Positions 1 to 8,701 of a stretch of 64,000 bases of DNA are shown piece after piece. Both the position numbers and the translations under genes were made by a program. The stretch comes from Arthrobacter sp. Soc17.1.1.1 (GTDB taxonomy: Bacteria > Actinomycetota > Actinomycetes > Actinomycetales > Micrococcaceae). The DNA lies in contig NZ_JBAJII010000001.1 in the NCBI RefSeq assembly GCF_036867195.1, forward strand, positions 1,178,001 to 1,242,000, written 5' to 3'. How positions within the stretch are numbered: position 1 is the stretch's first letter; the number at the start of each line of letters is the position of its first letter. Below the pieces are notes generated by a model that made no database searches, was not told the DNA's origin, and was given only the letters and a program-made list of their open reading frames with translations.

Positions 1-1691
1 CACCCCCGCCGTCCATCCCCGGGTACCGCTACATGAGCCTGCTCGGCTCCGGCGGCTTCGCCGACGTCTACCTCTACGAGCAGGACAGGCCCCGCCGCCA
101 GGTGGCCGTCAAGGTGCTCATCTCCGATCTCAAGACCGAGGGCGCCCGCCGCGCGTTCGAGTCCGAGGCCAACCTGATGGCGCAGCTGTCCTCCCACCCG
201 TACATCGTCACGATCTACGAGGCGGACACCACCGCCGAGGGGCACTCGTACCTGGCCATGGAGTACTGCTCGCGGCCGAGCCTGGACATCCGCTACCGGC
301 GCGCACGCCTGTCGGTCGCGGAGGCCCTGACCATCGGCATCCAGGTGGCGTCCGCCGTGGAGTCGGCCCACCGCGCGGGGATCGCGCACCGTGACATCAA
401 GCCCGCGAACATCCTCGTGACGGACTACAACCGGCCCGCCCTGACCGACTTCGGCATCTCGGGCACCATGGAGTCCAGCGGTACGGACGAGGACCAGGGC
501 ATGTCCATCCCGTGGTCCCCGCCCGAGGCGTTCCACGGCGGCGGGCTCGACGGCGTCAAGGTGGACGTCTGGGCGCTCGGCGCCACGGTCTACACGCTGC
601 TCGCCGGGCGTTCGCCCTTCGTGTTCCCCGGCATGGACAACTCGCAGGCCGCGCTCATGGACCGCATCGCCACCATGCCCCTGCAGCGCACCGGGCGCGA
701 GGACGTGCCCGACTCCCTGGAGCTCGCGCTCGCCACGGCCATGTCCAAGCAGCCGGGCTCACGCTTCGAGTCCGCCTACTCCTTCGCCCTGACCCTGCAG
801 CGCATCCAGACGGAACTGGGCTACTCGGTCACCCCGTTCGAGGTGCTCGACGACGCCCCGCAGCAGGACACCGACGACGACGGCGGCGCGGAGGAGACGC
901 GCGTGCGGCGCGTCGTGTCCATCGACCCCGAGTCCACCACCTTCGGGCCCACGTTCCCGAAGGCCGCCCTCCCGGGCGCGGCGTTCCCGGAGCGTGACGG
1001 GACGGGCCGCACCGGCCGGAACCGCCCCGTGGTCGGGGAGGCCACCGGAGGACCCGGTGCTCCCGGCTCCACCACCCCCTCGGTGACGGGCGCACTGCCC
1101 GCCCCGGCGTCCGCCGCCGTCCCGGCCGGCCTCCCGGACACGGGCTGGGAGGAGCGGACCGTCCTGCGCGGAGCCGGCGCCTCGGACCCGCTGCCTCTCG
1201 ACACCACGCTGCACCGCCCCGCGACGGCGGGAGCGACCGCGGCCGAAGCACCCGGGGCGGTCGCGCCGGCCCGGCGCCGGCTCCCGCTGCTGCTCGGCGT
1301 CGGGGCGCTCCTGGTGCTCGGCACCGCGGGCGGGGCCGCCGCCGTCGTGCTCGGCGGCAGCGACGCGGAACCGGCGCCGCCGCCGGGGCTGACCCAACCG
1401 CCGTCGGACCCGATGGCCGGCCTCGAGGGGAACGTCCCGGCGCCCGAGGGCCTCACGGGTGTCCCCCAGGGCGGCGACGTCGTCTTCGCGTGGACCAACC
1501 CGGACCCCCAGGAGGGCGACCTCTTCCGCTTCCGCACCGTCACGGTGCAGGAGGAGGGCGACTGGGTCCGGACGCAGCAGCTCTCGGCGACCGTCCAGGC
1601 CAACCCGTCCGGCACCACGTGCATCGAGGTGCAGCTCGCACGCAGCAACGGGGCCTCCTCGACACCCGTGCCCGCCTGCTACCCGGAATAG
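1..1691 (+). CDS. Serine/threonine protein kinase, membrane-anchored (5' partial)
   Basis: Bacterial Hanks-type Ser/Thr kinase that would phosphorylate Ser/Thr on partner proteins from the cytoplasmic face of the membrane. Visible are the glycine-rich loop GSGGFADV (nt 45-68), the AVKVL lysine, the HRDIKPAN catalytic loop (HRD at nt 387-395), DFG (447-455) and a PPEAF activation-segment end. After the kinase comes a Pro/Ala-rich linker, one membrane segment (about nt 1277-1355) and a short external fibronectin-III-like domain. The reading frame stays open to the window edge and reads PPPSIPGYRYMSLLGSGG before Met33, as in kinases that begin further upstream, so Met33 is probably not the true start. 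It lies 12 bp before an FHA gene, and FHA domains bind phosphothreonine, so FHA partners are likely substrates (inference). Confidence 0.93.
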   Translation, partial: PPPSIPGYRYMSLLGSGGFADVYLYEQDRPRRQVAVKVLISDLKTEGARRAFESEANLMAQLSSHPYIVTIYEADTTAEGHSYLAMEYCSRPSLDIRYRRARLSVAEALTIGIQVASAVESAHRAGIAHRDIKPANILVTDYNRPALTDFGISGTMESSGTDEDQGMSIPWSPPEAFHGGGLDGVKVDVWALGATVYTLLAGRSPFVFPGMDNSQAALMDRIATMPLQRTGREDVPDSLELALATAMSKQPGSRFESAYSFALTLQRIQTELGYSVTPFEVLDDAPQQDTDDDGGAEETRVRRVVSIDPESTTFGPTFPKAALPGAAFPERDGTGRTGRNRPVVGEATGGPGAPGSTTPSVTGALPAPASAAVPAGLPDTGWEERTVLRGAGASDPLPLDTTLHRPATAGATAAEAPGAVAPARRRLPLLLGVGALLVLGTAGGAAAVVLGGSDAEPAPPPGLTQPPSDPMAGLEGNVPAPEGLTGVPQGGDVVFAWTNPDPQEGDLFRFRTVTVQEEGDWVRTQQLSATVQANPSGTTCIEVQLARSNGASSTPVPACYPE

Positions 1692-1703
1692 GAGAGGAAC
1701 ACC

Positions 1704-2420
1704 TTGGGGGAACTCGCACTGGATTTCTGCGGCGAATGGCACGAGCCCGCGGACGACCAGGTCTTCGACATCGGCAGGGAGGGTGACCTCGAGGTCGACG
1801 ACAACCCGTACCTGCACCGGAAGTTCCTGCAGATCGAACGCCAGAACGGCATCTGGTGGCTGAGCAACGTCGGCAGCATCATCTCGGCCACGGTCGCCGA
1901 TGTCAGCGGCGGCATGCAGGCCTGGGTGGCGCCCGGTGCGCGGATCCCGCTCGTGTTCGGCCAGACCCGGGTGGTCTTCACGGCCGGCCCCACCACGTAC
2001 GAGTTCGACGTGCACCTGAAGACGCCCGCGTTCCGGCAGGAGAGCCGCAGCGGTGACAGCGCGGGCGACACGACCATCGGTCCCGTCCGCTTCACGGACG
2101 CGCAGAAGGCGCTGATCGTCGCGCTCGCCGAGCCGATGCTGCGCCGTGAGGGCACCGGGTTCAGCGCCATCCCGTCCTCCGCGGAAGCGGCGCGGCGCCT
2201 CGGGTGGACGCTCACGCGGTTCAACCGCAAGCTCGACAACGTGTGCGACAAGCTGGACCGGGTCGGCGTCGTGGGCCTGCGCGCCGGCGGCGGGAAGCTG
2301 GCCACCAACCGGCGGGCCCGCCTCGTGGAGCACGCCGTCACCTCGCACCTCGTCACCTCCGACGACCTCCACCTGCTGGACACCCCCGACGCACTGAAGG
2401 GCACCCCCGATGACGATTGA
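1704..2420 (+). CDS. FHA domain protein with C-terminal winged-helix-like region
   Basis: Predicted phosphothreonine-binding protein of 238 residues. The N-terminal half resembles an FHA domain (FDIGREGDLEVDDNPYLHRK, matching the GR...H pattern). The C-terminal half, about residues 130-215, looks like a helix-turn-helix segment (SSAEAARRLGWTLTRFNRKL) of the kind seen in actinobacterial FHA proteins. The TTG start at 1704 is supported by GGAGAGG at 1691-1697. The gene sits between the kinase and the FtsK-type ATPase, with 9 bp to the latter, so it probably forms one operon and may relay kinase signals. The C-terminal DNA-binding role is a guess; it could instead be a protein-interaction module. 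Confidence 0.8.
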   Translation: MGELALDFCGEWHEPADDQVFDIGREGDLEVDDNPYLHRKFLQIERQNGIWWLSNVGSIISATVADVSGGMQAWVAPGARIPLVFGQTRVVFTAGPTTYEFDVHLKTPAFRQESRSGDSAGDTTIGPVRFTDAQKALIVALAEPMLRREGTGFSAIPSSAEAARRLGWTLTRFNRKLDNVCDKLDRVGVVGLRAGGGKLATNRRARLVEHAVTSHLVTSDDLHLLDTPDALKGTPDDD

Positions 2421-2429
2421 GCGGACCGC

Positions 2430-5400
2430 ATGAAGCTTCGCCTGACCCTCCGGCGCGAGCCGGAACCGGCCAAGGACCTCGCCGTCACCGTGGACGGCCT
2501 CGCGACCGTCAGTGATGTGGCCCGTGAGCTCTACGCCTCCGACCCCGGCCGGGCGGGCGCCGCACCGCCCGCCGGCCTGTCGCTGACCGTCGAGGAGTCC
2601 TATGTGGCCGGCGGCATGCGCGGACGCACCCTCGACCCGGAGCGGAGCCTGTTCGAATCCGGGCTGCGCCCCGGCTCCACCGTGACCCTGACCCAGGTCA
2701 GCGACCAGTTCGACGTGCCGGGCCAGGACCGCGGCCCGTCGGTCGCGACGCTGCGCGTCCTCGCGGGGCCCGACGCCGGCAAGGAGTTCTCCCTGCCCGT
2801 CGGCGCCAGCTACCTCGGCCGCGACCGCAACGCCGACATCCGCTTCTCGGACCCCATGATGTCCAAGCGGCACGCGCGCATCAACATCGCCGACACCATC
2901 GAGATCATCGACACGAACTCCGCGAACGGCCTGCTGATGGGCGGCACGCGGGTCAGCCGGGCCACCCTGACATCCGCCGACGAGGTGGCGCTGGGGGACA
3001 CGACCATCAGCGTCGTCTCCCTCGGCCGGGCCGGCGCCGGGGAGTCCACCAATCCGCTCGTCGAGTTCAACCGGTCACCGCGCGTGGTGCCGTCCTTCGA
3101 CGTGACGCCGAGGACGCCGCCCGCCGGGCCGAAGCGCCCGCAGCCCCAGCGCTTCCCGTACATCATGATGGCCGCGCCCCTGCTCATGGGCACGGTCATG
3201 TTCGCGGTGACGCGCAGCCCCTTCAGCGCCCTGTTCGCACTCATGATGCCGCTCATCCTCGTCGCCAACCACTTCGACCAGCGCGGCACGGCACGCCGGG
3301 CCTTCCGGGAGGCGGTCGAGCAGTACACCGGGGCCATGGCGTCCTTCCGGAAGGACCTGGACCGCCTGCAGCGCATCGAACGCGCCGTCCGGCACGCCGA
3401 GGCGCCGTCCGTCGCGGACACCGTCGACTCCATCTACAAGCTCGGCCCGCTGCTCTGGACGCACCGGCCCGAGCACGCGTCCTTCCTGACGCTGCGGTTC
3501 GGCACCGGGACGGCGCCCTCACGCGTCGGGATCCGTGAGGCGTCCAGCAACGACACCCTCGCCGAGTACGCGGAGGAGATCGCGGCCGCCGTCGAGCAGT
3601 ACGCGACCGTCGACGACGTCCCCATCGTCGCGAACCTGCGGCTCTCGGGCGCCCTCGGCCTCGCGGGCCCGCGTGGGGCGGTCGACGACGTCGCCCGCGG
3701 TCTCGTCGTCCAGGCCATCGGCCTGCATTCGCCGGCCGAGCTCGTGCTGGCCTCGCTCACCTCGGTGGGTTCGAAGGCGCGCTGGGGCTGGCTGCAGTGG
3801 CTGCCCCACGCCGGCTCCGTGCACAGCCCTCTCGCCGGCGACCACCTCGCCGCCGGGCCCGCGGCGGGCGCCGCGCTGCTGTCCCAGCTCGAGGACCTCA
3901 TCGCTGCCCGCTCGGACCGGCGGGCCGGGGCCGCGCTGCGCGGGCGGCTGGAGCCCAAGGACGCCGACCTGCCCGCGCCCGTGGTGCCGAGCGTCCTGGT
4001 GGTGGTCGAGGACGACGCCCCCGTGGATCGCGCCCGGCTCACGCGCGTCGCCGAACTCGGGGCCGACGTCGGCGTCCACCTCCTGTGGATCGCCACGTCC
4101 GTGCCCGCCCTGCCGGCCGCGTGCCGCGACTTCCTGGCCGTCGACGGCGACGCGGCCAACGTCTCCGGCCAGGTGCGCCTCGGCCGGCTCTCCACGCCGG
4201 TGAGCTGCGAGAGCGTGGACGAGGCGCTCGCCGGGCAGCTCGCCCGCATGCTCGCACCGGTGGTCGACGTCGGCACCCCCGTCGACGACGACTCCGACCT
4301 GCCGCGCGCCGTGTCCTACGTGACGCTCGCCGGGCACGACCTGATGGAGGCCACCGCGGCCGTCGCCGACCGCTGGACGGAGAACAACTCGGTCGCCGCG
4401 TCGGCCGTCCCCAACCGGAAGCACCAGGGGTCGCTCCGCGCGCTCGTCGGGTCCAAGGGCGTGGAGCCGATGTACCTGGATCTCAAGACCGAGGGCCCGC
4501 ACGCCCTCGTCGGCGGCACCACGGGCGCCGGCAAGTCCGAGTTCCTGCAGTCCTGGGTGCTAGGCATGGCCGCGGCCTACAGCCCCGACCGGCTGACCTT
4601 CCTGTTCGTGGACTACAAGGGCGGCGCGGCCTTCGCGGAATGCGTGCAGCTCCCGCACACCGTCGGGCTCGTCACCGACCTGTCACCGCACCTCGTCCGC
4701 CGCGCGCTCACCTCGCTGCGGGCGGAACTGCACTACCGGGAGCATCTGTTCAACCGCAAGAAGGCCAAGGACCTGCTGGCCATGGAGCGCGAGGCGGACC
4801 CGGAGACACCGCCGTCGCTCGTCATCGTCGTCGACGAGTTCGCCGCCCTGGCCCGCGAGGTGCCCGAGTTCGTGGACGGCGTCGTGGACGTCGCCGCCCG
4901 CGGGCGGTCCCTCGGCCTGCACCTGATCCTCGCCACCCAGCGGCCCGCCGGCGTCATCAAGGACAACCTGCGCGCCAACACGAACATGCGCATCGCCCTG
5001 CGCATGGCGGACACCGACGATTCCGAGGACATCCTCGGCGAACCGACGGCCGCGTACTTCAGCCCCACCATCCCCGGCCGCGGAGCAGCCAAGACCGGGC
5101 CCGGCCGCATCCAGGGCTTCCAGACCGGCTACGCGGGCGGCTGGACCACGCGCACGCCCGCCCGACCCCGCATCGACATCGTCGAGATGGACTTCGGTTC
5201 CGGCCCCGCCTGGGAACACCAGGGCGTCGAGGAGGTGGAGGAGGTCGGCGGACCGAACGACATCTCGCGCATCGTGGCGAACGTGTCGCAGGCGGCGATC
5301 GAGCTCGGGATCAAGCCTCCCCGGAAGCCGTGGCTGGCGGAGCTCGCGGCGGCCTACGACTTCTCGAAGCTGCCGAACCCGCGCACGGACGAGAAGATGC

Positions 5401-6866
5401 TGCTGGGCGTCGCCGACGATCCCGCCCACCAGGCGCAGCCCACGGTGTTCTACTCGCCCGACGTCGACGGCAACATGGCCTTCCTCGGCGCCGGCGGGTC
5501 GGGCAAGTCCGCGGCCCTGAGGACGCTGGCGATCGGCGCGGCCGTCACGGTGCGCGGCGGCCCCATGCAGGTGTACGGGATCGACTGCGCGTCGAACGGC
5601 CTGCAGATGCTCGACCAGCTGCCGCACGTCGGCGCGGTCCTCGACGGCGAGGACTCCGAGCGGATCGGGCGCCTGCTGCGCTACCTGCGCGGCGTCATCG
5701 ACGAGCGCGCCGACCGCTTCGCCGAGGTGCGCGCCGGCACCATCACGGAGTACCGGAAGCTCGCGGGCAGGCCCGACGAGCCGCGGATCCTGCTGCTCGT
5801 GGACGGGCTGTCCACATTCCGTGAGAACTACGAGTTCAAGGGTTCGGCGCGCCACTTCGAGATCTTCCAGCAGATCGCGACCGACGGGCGCCCGATGGGC
5901 GTGCACGTCGTGGTGACGGGGGAGCGGACCAACGCGCTGCCGCCGTCGCTGGCGGCCTCCATCCAGCGCCGGATCGTGCTGCGGCTCGCCGGCAAGGACG
6001 ACTACGCGATGCTCGGCGTGCCCAAGGACGTGCTGTCCGCCACCTCCCCGCCCGGGCGCGGCCTCAGCGACGGCCAGGAGATCCAGCTGGCCATCTTCGG
6101 CGGCAACGCCAACCTGGCGCTGCAGGCCCGCGAGGTGGAGAAGCTCCGCGACGCGATGCTGCGCCAGGGCGTGCCCCGCGCGCCGGGGGTACTGAGCCTG
6201 CCCGAGACGATGGACCTCGACGTGCTGCCCATGGGCGAGCCCGGCGCGCCCGTGATCGGCGTCGACGACTACAACCTGGAGCCGGCGGCCCTCGCCGCGC
6301 ACGGCGGGTTCATGGTCAGCGGCCCTCCCGGTGCCGGTCGCACGGTGGCTTTGGTGACCCTCGCCGCGGCGCTGAAGCGCTCCTCGCCGCAGACGCGCCG
6401 GGTCTACCTCGGTGCCCGGAAGTCCTCGATCGCGTCCCTGCCCGTGTGGGACGAGGCCTACGCGACGCCCGCCGCCGTGCAGCCCGAGCTGGCACGGTTG
6501 CTGGCGCTGACCACGGAGGCCGACGACGCCGTGGCCTTCTTCATCGAGGGTGTTACCGAGTTCACGGACTCGCCCGCCGAGATGGAGCTCTCCACCCTGG
6601 TGAAGGCCGCCATCAAGGCGAACCAGTGGGTGGTGGGGGAGGCGGAGACGTCCACCTGGTCGAGTGCGTGGAACCTCGCCGGGCCGTTCAAGTCCGGCCG
6701 GCGGGGGCTCCTGCTGAACCCGGGCGAGATCGACGGCGACACCCTGCTGAGCACGTCGCTGGGACGGACCGCCGGGAACCGGTTCATCCCGGGCCGGGGC
6801 TACGTGATCGGCCGGGGCAAGGCGTATAAGGTTCAAGTTGCCACCACGATGGGCGGCGCGTCCTAG
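2430..6866 (+). CDS. FHA-FtsK/SpoIIIE ATPase, type VII secretion EssC/EccC-like
   Basis: Large membrane ATPase (1478 residues) of the kind that powers WXG100 export in type VII secretion. Order: N-terminal beta-rich domain (1-100), FHA domain (G130-R131 with S145-x-x-H148), two membrane segments (about 240-280), then three FtsK-type ATPase domains. Domain 1 is intact: GGTTGAGKS at 695-703 and a DE Walker B at 802-803. Domain 2 has GAGGSGKS at 1020-1027 but DG at 1125-1126. Domain 3 has GPPGAGRT at 1298-1305, with Arg for the Walker lysine. FHA before FtsK domains is the Firmicutes EssC layout rather than mycobacterial EccC. A WXG100 gene follows. No EccB/D/E, mycosin or EsaA/EssA/EssB gene is in the window, so partners may lie upstream. 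Confidence 0.9.
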   Translation: MKLRLTLRREPEPAKDLAVTVDGLATVSDVARELYASDPGRAGAAPPAGLSLTVEESYVAGGMRGRTLDPERSLFESGLRPGSTVTLTQVSDQFDVPGQDRGPSVATLRVLAGPDAGKEFSLPVGASYLGRDRNADIRFSDPMMSKRHARINIADTIEIIDTNSANGLLMGGTRVSRATLTSADEVALGDTTISVVSLGRAGAGESTNPLVEFNRSPRVVPSFDVTPRTPPAGPKRPQPQRFPYIMMAAPLLMGTVMFAVTRSPFSALFALMMPLILVANHFDQRGTARRAFREAVEQYTGAMASFRKDLDRLQRIERAVRHAEAPSVADTVDSIYKLGPLLWTHRPEHASFLTLRFGTGTAPSRVGIREASSNDTLAEYAEEIAAAVEQYATVDDVPIVANLRLSGALGLAGPRGAVDDVARGLVVQAIGLHSPAELVLASLTSVGSKARWGWLQWLPHAGSVHSPLAGDHLAAGPAAGAALLSQLEDLIAARSDRRAGAALRGRLEPKDADLPAPVVPSVLVVVEDDAPVDRARLTRVAELGADVGVHLLWIATSVPALPAACRDFLAVDGDAANVSGQVRLGRLSTPVSCESVDEALAGQLARMLAPVVDVGTPVDDDSDLPRAVSYVTLAGHDLMEATAAVADRWTENNSVAASAVPNRKHQGSLRALVGSKGVEPMYLDLKTEGPHALVGGTTGAGKSEFLQSWVLGMAAAYSPDRLTFLFVDYKGGAAFAECVQLPHTVGLVTDLSPHLVRRALTSLRAELHYREHLFNRKKAKDLLAMEREADPETPPSLVIVVDEFAALAREVPEFVDGVVDVAARGRSLGLHLILATQRPAGVIKDNLRANTNMRIALRMADTDDSEDILGEPTAAYFSPTIPGRGAAKTGPGRIQGFQTGYAGGWTTRTPARPRIDIVEMDFGSGPAWEHQGVEEVEEVGGPNDISRIVANVSQAAIELGIKPPRKPWLAELAAAYDFSKLPNPRTDEKMLLGVADDPAHQAQPTVFYSPDVDGNMAFLGAGGSGKSAALRTLAIGAAVTVRGGPMQVYGIDCASNGLQMLDQLPHVGAVLDGEDSERIGRLLRYLRGVIDERADRFAEVRAGTITEYRKLAGRPDEPRILLLVDGLSTFRENYEFKGSARHFEIFQQIATDGRPMGVHVVVTGERTNALPPSLAASIQRRIVLRLAGKDDYAMLGVPKDVLSATSPPGRGLSDGQEIQLAIFGGNANLALQAREVEKLRDAMLRQGVPRAPGVLSLPETMDLDVLPMGEPGAPVIGVDDYNLEPAALAAHGGFMVSGPPGAGRTVALVTLAAALKRSSPQTRRVYLGARKSSIASLPVWDEAYATPAAVQPELARLLALTTEADDAVAFFIEGVTEFTDSPAEMELSTLVKAAIKANQWVVGEAETSTWSSAWNLAGPFKSGRRGLLLNPGEIDGDTLLSTSLGRTAGNRFIPGRGYVIGRGKAYKVQVATTMGGAS

Positions 6867-7040
6867 GTCTCTTCCAGCGCCTGCAGGGCCCGCTGGTGGC
6901 GCCTGACCCCGCATGGGGAGAGCTCCCCATCGACCAGTCGCAGGGGCTCGCATAGGTTGTTGGTAGGTGCTCGGCCGGACGGACCGGCGGGGCAGCCGGT
7001 ACCGGGAGAACCGGACCGGCACAGTTGAAAGGTGGGGACA

Positions 7041-7307
7041 ATGAGCAACATCACGCACGGTAACAACCCTCAGGAGATGCAGGAACTCGCGACGCTGCTG
7101 ACGCAGAAGTCCGAGGAGATCAACCAGATGGTCGGCCAGCTCACCACGAAGCTCGCCTCCACGGGTTGGGAAGGCCCCGACGCCGGGCGCTTCCGCAGCG
7201 ACTGGGAGGGCCACCGTGCCAAGCTCACCGCCATCGCCTCCGAGCTCGGCACCGTGAGCCAGACGGTCCAGAAGAACAAGCAGGACCAGGAGACCGCCTC
7301 CGCGTAG
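7041..7307 (+). CDS. WXG100 family (ESAT-6/CFP-10-like) secreted protein
   Basis: Small helical protein of 88 residues with the hallmark W-x-G turn (STGWEGPDAGRF) between two amphipathic helices. Such proteins dimerise and are exported by type VII machinery without a classical signal peptide. The ATG at 7041 is preferred over the in-frame GTG at 7032, because AAGGTGG at 7029-7035 gives a good Shine-Dalgarno spacing for 7041. The 174 bp upstream is non-coding and may hold its own promoter. It lies just after the FHA-FtsK ATPase and is followed at once by a strong terminator. This arrangement would let it be made in excess of its neighbours, as fits a secreted substrate. Only one WXG100 gene is visible, so it may act as a homodimer. 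Confidence 0.93.
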   Translation: MSNITHGNNPQEMQELATLLTQKSEEINQMVGQLTTKLASTGWEGPDAGRFRSDWEGHRAKLTAIASELGTVSQTVQKNKQDQETASA

Positions 7308-7323
7308 GCTCCCGCAGTCCCGC

Positions 7324-7357
7324 CCACCGGCCCGCAGCCTCGGCTGCGGGCCGGTGG
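7324..7357 (+). terminator. Strong intrinsic terminator after the WXG100 gene
   Basis: A perfect 16-bp GC-rich inverted repeat (7324-7339 with 7342-7357) begins 17 bp after the WXG100 stop and is followed by a short T/C stretch (TGTTCCCTCC). The poor T run means termination may be incomplete, which would allow some read-through to the AAA ATPase gene. Confidence 0.8.
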
Positions 7358-7399
7358 TGTTCCCTCCACGTCCCCGAAGCACAGAAAGCGGAGCCGCCC

Positions 7400-8701
7400 G
7401 TGGCCGATGCACCCGAGACCCCGATCGTGGCGAGCCTTCGCAGGGCGCTGGCGGCGAACCCGGACGACGTCGTCCTGAGGCTGCACCTGGCGCAGACGCT
7501 CCTGTCCGCCGGCGACGCCGCGGGAGCCATCGCCGAGGCGAGTATCGCGTTGCAGGCCGACCCCGGGAACCGGCAGGCGCTGGGGCTGCTCGCGGCGGCG
7601 GCGACCGCGCTGAGCACGCCCGCGGAAACCATGCCACCTGCAGCGCCGTCGGCACCCGCGGCACCGGCGGGTGCGCAGGACGCGCAGGATGCGCCCGGGA
7701 CGTCGGGCGGTTTCGACTGGGAGCAGGCCGAGCAGGAGGTGGGCAGTGCCGTGCCGCCGCCCTTCGTGGAGCGCGTCCCGGTCAGCCCCCTGGCCGAGGA
7801 CGACGGGTCCGGTGCCCCGGTCGAGGTCGCGCGCGAGGCCGTGACGCTGGCGGACGTCGGGGGCCTGGACGACGTGAAGCGCCGGCTCGAGGAGTCCTTC
7901 CTCGCCCCGATGCGCAACGCCGACGTGGCGAGGGCGTTCGGCAAGTCGCTGCGCGGCGGGCTCCTGCTGTACGGGCCGCCGGGCTGCGGCAAGACGTTCC
8001 TGGCACGGGCGGTCGCCGGCGAGCTGGGCGCAACGTTCATGTCGGTGTCCATGACCGATGTCATCGGCGCCTACATGGGGGAGACGCAGAAGAACCTGAA
8101 GCGCGTGTTCGACGAGGCCCGGGCGCAGGCGCCGACGGTCCTGTTCATCGACGAGATCGACTCCATCGGCATGCGGCGGGGCGCCCTCTCGGGCGGCGGT
8201 GCGGCCTGGCTGCGCCAGATGGTCAACGAACTGCTGCTGCAGCTGGACTCCATGAGCGGGGACAACGACGGCCTGTACGTCCTGGCGGCCACCAACAACC
8301 CGTGGGACCTCGACGAGGCCCTGCTCCGGCCGGGCCGGCTCGACCGCTCCATCCTCGTCAGCCCGCCCGACGCCGCGGCGCGCGCCTCGATCCTCCGCCA
8401 CCACCTGAAGGACCGGCCGATCGCCGGCATCGACGTCGGGCACCTCGCCGCGGCGACCGAGGGGTTCTCCGGCGCGGACCTCGAGCACGTGGCCGTCACC
8501 GCGGCGGAGAAGGCCATGATGCAGTCCATCGCGCACGGCTCGATCAGCCCCATCACCATGGACCACCTCGACGCCGCGCTGCGCGAAATCAGGCCGAGCA
8601 CCCTCGCGTGGCTCGCGTCTGCACGCAACGTGGTGAGGTTCTCCAACGCCGACGGCCGGTACGACGACCTCGCAGCCCTGCTGGACCGGAAGCGGCGGTG
8701 A
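7400..8701 (+). CDS. TPR-AAA+ ATPase
   Basis: Cytoplasmic AAA+ ATPase of 433 residues. The N-terminal part (about 1-70) is TPR-like (LRLHLAQTLLSAGDAAGAIA). It is followed by a Pro/Ala linker and one classic AAA domain of the Cdc48/spastin class: VGGLDDVKRRL, Walker A GPPGCGKT (192-199), Walker B with D251-E252, and a second region of homology ending RPGRLDR. The C-terminal WLASAR...YDDL tail resembles spastin/Vps4-type AAA proteins. The GTG at 7400 has GGAG at 7390-7393 six bases upstream; an in-frame extension upstream would run into the WXG100 gene and the terminator. A TPR-plus-AAA layout recalls EccA of mycobacterial ESX loci, so a chaperone or unfoldase role for the secretion module is plausible (inference). 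Confidence 0.85.
   Translation: MADAPETPIVASLRRALAANPDDVVLRLHLAQTLLSAGDAAGAIAEASIALQADPGNRQALGLLAAAATALSTPAETMPPAAPSAPAAPAGAQDAQDAPGTSGGFDWEQAEQEVGSAVPPPFVERVPVSPLAEDDGSGAPVEVAREAVTLADVGGLDDVKRRLEESFLAPMRNADVARAFGKSLRGGLLLYGPPGCGKTFLARAVAGELGATFMSVSMTDVIGAYMGETQKNLKRVFDEARAQAPTVLFIDEIDSIGMRRGALSGGGAAWLRQMVNELLLQLDSMSGDNDGLYVLAATNNPWDLDEALLRPGRLDRSILVSPPDAAARASILRHHLKDRPIAGIDVGHLAAATEGFSGADLEHVAVTAAEKAMMQSIAHGSISPITMDHLDAALREIRPSTLAWLASARNVVRFSNADGRYDDLAALLDRKRR

Noticed and set aside
759-2873. Very long open minus-strand frame opposite the kinase, FHA and FtsK genes
   Set aside because: It is antisense to well-supported genes, has no domain or ribosome site, and is explained by high GC, which makes stop codons rare.
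4683-7664. 993-codon open minus-strand frame opposite the FtsK-type gene
   Set aside because: It runs across the plus-strand WXG100 gene and the terminator, with Arg/Gly-rich noise and no motif.
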